From assembly GCF_001612685.1 (NCBI RefSeq), contig NZ_BDAY01000020.1, positions 1-64,000 on the forward strand: DNA of 64,000 nt, given 5' to 3'. Made by a program: the position numbers and the translations under genes. The stretch is from Nocardia altamirensis NBRC 108246 (GTDB lineage Bacteria; Actinomycetota; Actinomycetes; Mycobacteriales; Mycobacteriaceae). Positions within the stretch are counted from its first letter, which is position 1, and the number at the start of each line of letters is the position of its first letter. The notes below the pieces were generated by a model that worked only from the letters and a program-made list of their open reading frames with translations, did no database searches and was not told where the DNA came from. Below are positions 59,936 to 64,000 of this stretch, piece after piece.

Positions 59936-60373
59936 GTGACAACGCCATCCGATGTCCGAGCCCTCGCTGGTGAGCTCTCACTGGCGGTGGTTCGACTCAC
60001 GCGTCATCTGCGCGGGCGCCGTGCCGACGCCCAGATTTCGCTGACTCAGCTTTCGGCCCTCGCGACCCTGTCTCGCGACGGCGCGATGACCCCGGGGGCG
60101 CTGGCGGCGAAGGAGCGCGTGCAGCCGCCGTCGATGACTCGGGTGATCGCCTCGCTCACCGACCTCGGTTTGGTCGAGCGCAAGCCGCACCCCACCGACG
60201 GCCGCCAGATCATCGTCTCGCTGTCCGAGGCGGGCAGTGCGCTCATCGCCGACGAAACCCACGCGCGCGAAGCCTGGATGACCGACCAACTCTCCAACCT
60301 CACCGAGGATCAGATCGTCACCCTGACTCGCGCCGTCGCGATCATGAAGCAGATCGTCGCCGAATCGGAGTGA
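59936..60373 (+). CDS. MarR family transcriptional regulator
   Basis: 145 aa. RLTRHLRGRRADAQISLTQL, AALATLSRDGAMTPGALAAKE, VQPPSMTRVIASLTDLGLVERKPHPTDGRQIIV (recognition helix and wing DGR), the standard MarR fold. GTG at 59936, directly after a TATCGT-like -10, so a leaderless mRNA is likely. Orthologous by position to Rv0880. The regulated genes are not evident from the sequence. Confidence 0.9.
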   Translation: MTTPSDVRALAGELSLAVVRLTRHLRGRRADAQISLTQLSALATLSRDGAMTPGALAAKERVQPPSMTRVIASLTDLGLVERKPHPTDGRQIIVSLSEAGSALIADETHAREAWMTDQLSNLTEDQIVTLTRAVAIMKQIVAESE

Positions 60374-60392
60374 CCGCCCGGCGCGGTGTGTG

Positions 60393-60794
60393 TTACCGCG
60401 CGCCGAAAGGCTGGTCGCTGTCGACGATGTCGCGACCGAGCGGGAACAGCGAGACCGGGATGAGCTTCAAGTTGGCCCAGCCGAACGGGATTCCGATGAT
60501 CGAGACGAACAGCGGGATGCTGGTCAGCAGGTGGCCGAGCGCGAGCCACCAGCCCGCGAAGATGAACCAGATGACGTTGCCGAGCAGCGATCCGACTCCG
60601 GCGGACGGCTTCTCGACCGTGGTCCGCCCGAACGGCCACAGCACGTAGGCCGCGATCCGGAACGAGGCGATGCCCCACGGGATCGTGATGATCAGGATGC
60701 AGCAGATGACGCCGGCCAGGAGGTAGCCGAGCGCCATCCAGAACCCGACGATCACGAGCCAGAGCACATTGAGGATGAGCTGAATCGGCTTCAT
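60393..60794 (-). CDS. YccF domain-containing membrane protein
   Basis: 133 aa. Two copies of the YccF unit: LILNVLWLVIVGFWMALGYLL with GIASFRIAAYVLWPFG, and LLGNVIWFIFAGWWLALGHLL with GIPFGWANLKLIPVSLFPLG. About four transmembrane helices. ATG at 60794. Family of unknown function, widely found. Convergent with the MarR gene. Confidence 0.9.
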   Translation of the reverse strand: MKPIQLILNVLWLVIVGFWMALGYLLAGVICCILIITIPWGIASFRIAAYVLWPFGRTTVEKPSAGVGSLLGNVIWFIFAGWWLALGHLLTSIPLFVSIIGIPFGWANLKLIPVSLFPLGRDIVDSDQPFGAR

Positions 60795-60914
60795 GCGCCA
60801 AGGATGCCAGCAACCGGACATTCCGGCATCACCCCGCGGGTATGAAACCGCGCTCAGGGTAATCCCGGAGAGTGGCGCCGACCGTGCTCAGGCAAGGCGC
60901 CACCCGAGGCTCGA

Positions 60915-62141
60915 TCAGAAGAACCAGCCGAGCACCGCGTCGCGGTCGGTGCCGAAGGCCTCGGTGAGCGGATGCAGGTGGGTGGGGTCCTTGACCTGCA
61001 GGCGGTTGGCGGCGGCGAAGGCGCGAGCGGGGTAGGCGCCGAGGTAGAGGCTGCCAAGGACGTCGATGCCGAGTTCGACATCGGGAGTACGGGTGGTCGG
61101 TGCGCACTCGGCGACGCCGTCGCGGACGATGAGCGCGAAGGTGCCGCCCGCGTCGCGGAACGGATCGGTCACCGCGAGCACCAGATCCAGGTCGCACTGG
61201 TATGCGCGGGCGCTCAGCGCGGCGGGCACGTCCATGACTCGCAACCAGAGTGCGTCGACGCGCCCTTCGGTGCGCACCAGGCGGGGATCGGTGAGCAGAT
61301 AGGGCAGCGGATCGTTGTCGCTGAGCGTGGCGTTCACCTGCTTGACCAGATCCAGGCCTAGCAGCGTACGCCACAGTGCCGCATGGGCTTCGGTCGTCAC
61401 CGCCGTCAGCTCCACCACCTCGACCTGCATCCCCTGCTCCCGATAGTGATACCGGTACAGCGCGTAGCCGTCGGGGTGCAGGAACGCGTAAAGCTCTGTG
61501 CCACCGCTACGTATCGCCGGAGTATCGGCGAACAACGTGCCCCACGAGGCATCCGGGCGCACCTGCACGCCGGGAGTGCAGCGCCGCCAGCGGTCGTAGA
61601 TCGTCTTCACCTGTTCGATGACCGCGCCCGGGTCGACCAGCTCGACCCCGCCCGGATTCGGTGCGGACGGCAGGAACTCGGCAAAGCGCCGATCGATCGT
61701 GACCGAGTTCTCGCGCACCGTCGGGCCGTAGCCGAAGCGCCCGTAGATGCTGCCCTGGCTGGCCGTGAAGATGGTCAGCGGGCGTGCGTCGGCCTCGGTG
61801 CGCCGATGCTGCTCGGTGTACATCGCCCGCAGGATCCCGCGCCGCCGATGGGTCGGTGCGACGGCGACCGCCGCGATTCCGCAGGCATCGACCGTTCGCT
61901 CGCCGGGCACGGTCAGCGTCATCGTGCGCGATTTCACGTGCCCGACGATCCGCGCGCCGTCGACCGCGACGATCGCGTCCTGCCGCGCGTACAGCGGTTC
62001 CTGCTGCGGAAACAGCTCGAGGCTCCGCCTGCGGGTCTCCTCGTCGGCTCGGGCGCCGAACGCGGTCGCCGTCAGGGTCTGGATCGCGCTCGCGTCGTCG
62101 TCGGTGGCAGAGCGGAGGGTGATGCCGTTCGTCAACGTCAT
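60915..62141 (-). CDS. eis: Eis-type GNAT N-acetyltransferase
   Basis: 408 aa, the three-domain Eis fold: N-terminal GNAT (ATAFGARADEETRRRSLELF; VAVAPTHRRRGILRAMYTEQH, acetyl-CoA motif RRRGI), central GNAT-like domain (YALYRYHYREQGMQVEVVEL) and a C-terminal sterol-carrier-like domain ending VLGWFF with the C-terminal carboxylate used as catalytic base. In mycobacteria Eis acetylates aminoglycosides and host proteins. ATG at 62141 is the first start matching the family. Assignment as the true Eis orthologue rather than an Eis paralogue is uncertain. Confidence 0.87.
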   Translation of the reverse strand: MTLTNGITLRSATDDDASAIQTLTATAFGARADEETRRRSLELFPQQEPLYARQDAIVAVDGARIVGHVKSRTMTLTVPGERTVDACGIAAVAVAPTHRRRGILRAMYTEQHRRTEADARPLTIFTASQGSIYGRFGYGPTVRENSVTIDRRFAEFLPSAPNPGGVELVDPGAVIEQVKTIYDRWRRCTPGVQVRPDASWGTLFADTPAIRSGGTELYAFLHPDGYALYRYHYREQGMQVEVVELTAVTTEAHAALWRTLLGLDLVKQVNATLSDNDPLPYLLTDPRLVRTEGRVDALWLRVMDVPAALSARAYQCDLDLVLAVTDPFRDAGGTFALIVRDGVAECAPTTRTPDVELGIDVLGSLYLGAYPARAFAAANRLQVKDPTHLHPLTEAFGTDRDAVLGWFF

Positions 62142-62257
62142 TATTCGACCTTGCCACGCCAACTCACCACGCCGCATTCGAATATCGGTGGGACAGACAC
62201 CACGTACTGACCAGCACCGGTGGCGGTCTCGCCCGGCGGCCCCGGCAGGATGTAGCC

Positions 62258-63058
62258 GTGGCCGAAGTGATCGATATCGACGATCCCGCTGACCCGCGGG
62301 TCGATGACTTTCGCGACCTGAACTCCGCTGACCGCCGCCCCGATCTGCCGGGACGGAAGGGGCTGGTGATCGCCGAGGGCGTGGTGGTCGTGCAGCGGAT
62401 GCTGGATTCGCGGTTCGCGCCGACGGCATTGCTCGGGGTGGAGAAGCGGCGCATCGAGCTGGCCGACGACCTGGCCGCTGTCGACGTGCCGTATTACCGC
62501 GCGTCCGCCGAGGTGATGGCGGAGGTGGTCGGGTTCCATCTCAATCGCGGCGTGCTCGCGGTCGCGCCGCGGCCCGCGGTGCTCACCATGGACGAGGTGG
62601 TCGACACGGCGCGGACGGTGGCCGTGCTGGAGGGCGTCAACGACCACGAGAATCTCGGCTCGATGTTTCGCAATGCGGCCGGGCTCGGTGCGTCGGCGAT
62701 CCTGTTCGGCGATCGCTGCGCCGACCCGCTCTACCGGCGCGCGGTCCGTGTCTCGATGGGCCACGTGCTCCGTGTCCCGTTCGCTTCGGTGCCTGATTGG
62801 CCACACGGCCTGGATATACTGCGCCGCAAGCAGTTCCAGATCATCGCGCTCACGCCGAACCCGGCAGCGGCGCAGCTGGCCACAGCAATGACAGGGGAGC
62901 GCGTGGCATTGTTGCTCGGCGCCGAGGGACCCGGTCTGACCGAGGATGCGATGCGCGCCACCGACGTGCGTGCGCGCATCCCGATGTCGCCGGGCACCGA
63001 CTCGCTCAACGTGGCGACCGCCGCCGCGATGGCGTTCTACGAGCGGGTGCGGTTGTGA
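62258..63058 (+). CDS. TrmH/SpoU family RNA 2'-O-methyltransferase
   Basis: 266 aa. Substrate-binding N-domain, then the SPOUT catalytic domain: VAVLEGVNDHENLGSMFRNAAGLG (motif 1, N-x-G-x3-RNA), LLLGAEGPGLTEDAM (motif 2) and IPMSPGTDSLNVATAAAMAFYE (motif 3). Deep-trefoil SAM site. Same place as Rv0881. GTG start at 62258. Overlaps the next gene by 4 nt. The methylated RNA position cannot be told. Confidence 0.92.
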   Translation: MAEVIDIDDPADPRVDDFRDLNSADRRPDLPGRKGLVIAEGVVVVQRMLDSRFAPTALLGVEKRRIELADDLAAVDVPYYRASAEVMAEVVGFHLNRGVLAVAPRPAVLTMDEVVDTARTVAVLEGVNDHENLGSMFRNAAGLGASAILFGDRCADPLYRRAVRVSMGHVLRVPFASVPDWPHGLDILRRKQFQIIALTPNPAAAQLATAMTGERVALLLGAEGPGLTEDAMRATDVRARIPMSPGTDSLNVATAAAMAFYERVRL

Positions 63059-63336
63059 ACTACCCGCCCGCGCAAGGTCCGACACCGTGGGGCTCGGGGC
63101 TCACCGTCTCGATCGCGGTCGCCGTGCTGACCGCGGTCGCCGTGTACGCGTTCGGGCGGGCGCTGGCCGAGGTGCACCCGTTGCTCGCGGTCGGCGTGAA
63201 TCTGGTGGCGGCCGGTGGCGCCGCGCCGACCGCGTGGCGATTGCGGTGGGCGCCGGTGACCAGGTGGGTGGTCGGCGGCGGCGCTGCGGGCGTGCTCGTC
63301 GGCTGGGCCGTGCTGCTGCTCAGCGGATTGGGCTGA
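63055..63336 (+). CDS. DUF2537 membrane protein
   Basis: 93 aa with three helices: TVSIAVAVLTAVAVYAFGRAL, LAVGVNLVAAGGAAPTAW, and WVVGGGAAGVLVGWAVLLLS. GTG at 63055 overlaps the TrmH stop (GTGA, 63055-63058), so the two are translationally coupled, as Rv0881-Rv0882 are in order. The stop directly abuts the convergent gene at 63337. Function unknown. Confidence 0.85.
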   Translation: MNYPPAQGPTPWGSGLTVSIAVAVLTAVAVYAFGRALAEVHPLLAVGVNLVAAGGAAPTAWRLRWAPVTRWVVGGGAAGVLVGWAVLLLSGLG

Positions 63337-64000
63337 TCAGGAGACCCGGTCGCGGCCGCGTAGCCAGCCGAACAGGCCGCGTTTGGGGCGCACGGTGTCC
63401 GGCTCGTCCGCCACCGGCGGGATGAGGGTGGCCGGGTCTGGCGCTTGACCTTTCGGATACAGCGTGAACCCGCACACCGCGATGTCGCCGGGAACGAGCG
63501 CGCCTGCCGCGGCCTGCGCGCGGTAGTGGAAGCCGAGCCACTCGTTGTTGGCGGCGTCGGCGAAGTCGGGCGGGTCGAACGGCAGCGTCTGGGGGTCGGG
63601 CAGCTCACCGGCCTGCCAGCGCACCGGATGCTCACCGGCCCAGTACGGCCGCTCCCATACCAGCGGCAGGCCCTCGTCCTCGAGGATGTTCACCCGGCTC
63701 GAACTGAACGCCCTGCGGAATTCGCCGCGCTCCCAATGGGCGAACGCGCCCCAGCCGTGTGCGCTGTCGAACGAGACCAGATAGGTGTGCTCCGAAGCCA
63801 GCGGGCGCACCAGCATTTCCGGGATCTCGGTCGGATGGACGCGCGAGGCCTGCGCCGAACACACCACCGTCACGCCGGGATAGCAACCGATGTACACCTC
63901 GTCGGTGTCCGGGCCTGCGCAGCCTGCCAGGGTGCCGACCATGATCGGCAGCACGTCGCGGTCGCCGTGCAACTGCTTCGCAAGGGCCAGTGCGGCATCG
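63337..64000 (-). CDS. Rv0883c-like hypothetical protein, incomplete
   Basis: At least 221 codons; the frame stays open to the right edge and the start lies beyond it. Visible: VTVVCSAQASRVHPTEIPEM, LVSFDSAHGWGAFAHWERGE, RRAFSSSRVNILEDEGLPLVWERPYWAGEH and a C-terminal basic tail. It resembles the Rv0883c family, the gene after the TrmH-DUF2537 pair in mycobacteria; function unknown. A TTG at 63972 is not the true start because conserved-looking codons precede it. Confidence 0.7.
   Translation of the reverse strand, partial: DAALALAKQLHGDRDVLPIMVGTLAGCAGPDTDEVYIGCYPGVTVVCSAQASRVHPTEIPEMLVRPLASEHTYLVSFDSAHGWGAFAHWERGEFRRAFSSSRVNILEDEGLPLVWERPYWAGEHPVRWQAGELPDPQTLPFDPPDFADAANNEWLGFHYRAQAAAGALVPGDIAVCGFTLYPKGQAPDPATLIPPVADEPDTVRPKRGLFGWLRGRDRVS

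Overview
This window is chromosomal DNA from a high-GC, mycolic-acid-type actinobacterium, most probably a Nocardia. The evidence is the high GC content, the frequent GTG and TTG starts, and genes typical of this group: a polyprenol-phosphate mannose synthase, a DesA-type acyl-ACP desaturase, an Mce-associated protein, a mycobactin/nocobactin-type salicylate module with IdeR-like boxes, an Rpf and an Eis-type acetyltransferase. From memory of M. tuberculosis gene order, the left edge (LCP protein, dihydrouridine synthase, desaturase) matches Rv0822c-Rv0824c. The right third (dapC, XPB helicase, helicase-associated protein, rpfA, cspB, DUF2771, MFS, DUF3027, DUF2530, MarR, TrmH family, DUF2537) follows roughly Rv0858c-Rv0883c. 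The middle is accessory. No rRNA, CRISPR array, insertion sequence, prophage or complete mobile element was seen.

Layout. 1-12.6 kb is lipid and cofactor metabolism: an LCP fragment, Dus, an F420-type oxidoreductase, then a four-gene minus-strand operon (MaoC, SCP2-type thiolase, SRPBCC, SDR) divergent from an AraC regulator, followed by SDR, acyl-CoA dehydrogenase, an Mce-associated protein, the desaturase and DUF937. 12.8-15.6 kb holds tRNA-Lys on the minus strand, an AT-richer gap with a gamma-butyrolactone-receptor-like TetR, tRNA-Glu/Asp/Phe on the plus strand, and three imperfect repeats of about 150 bp. 15.6-25 kb is mixed: small enzymes, an ArsR/SRPBCC pair, ppm1, and the phospholipid acyltransferases plsC (fused to a HAD domain) and plsB.

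25-31.4 kb contains convergent salicylate synthase and salicyl-AMP ligase genes, each behind an iron-box-like site. It also contains an aroG-type DAHP synthase preceded by a 23-codon leader peptide with Tyr-Phe-Trp-Phe codons and a terminator hairpin, which is a transcription attenuator. DAHP feeds the shikimate pathway, and chorismate is the substrate of the salicylate synthase. 31.4-46 kb has exporters, dapC, an ECF sigma factor, the XPB helicase and its helicase-associated neighbour, and a secreted M1 peptidase. 46-64 kb has rpfA with a structured leader, cspB, membrane and lipoproteins, DUF3027 with a very long repetitive tail overlapping a sacsin-like ATPase, a Tat-type ceramidase beside a TetR gene, and the MarR-TrmH-DUF2537 group.

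The most interesting items are the aro attenuator, a 59-bp palindromic element found twice exactly at stop codons, the DUF3027/sacsin-like ATPase pair (apparent CTG start, repeat-rich tails), the loss of a catalytic Asp in the HAD half of the PlsC fusion, the post-tRNA triple repeat, and the ScbR-like regulator lying between divergent tRNA loci.
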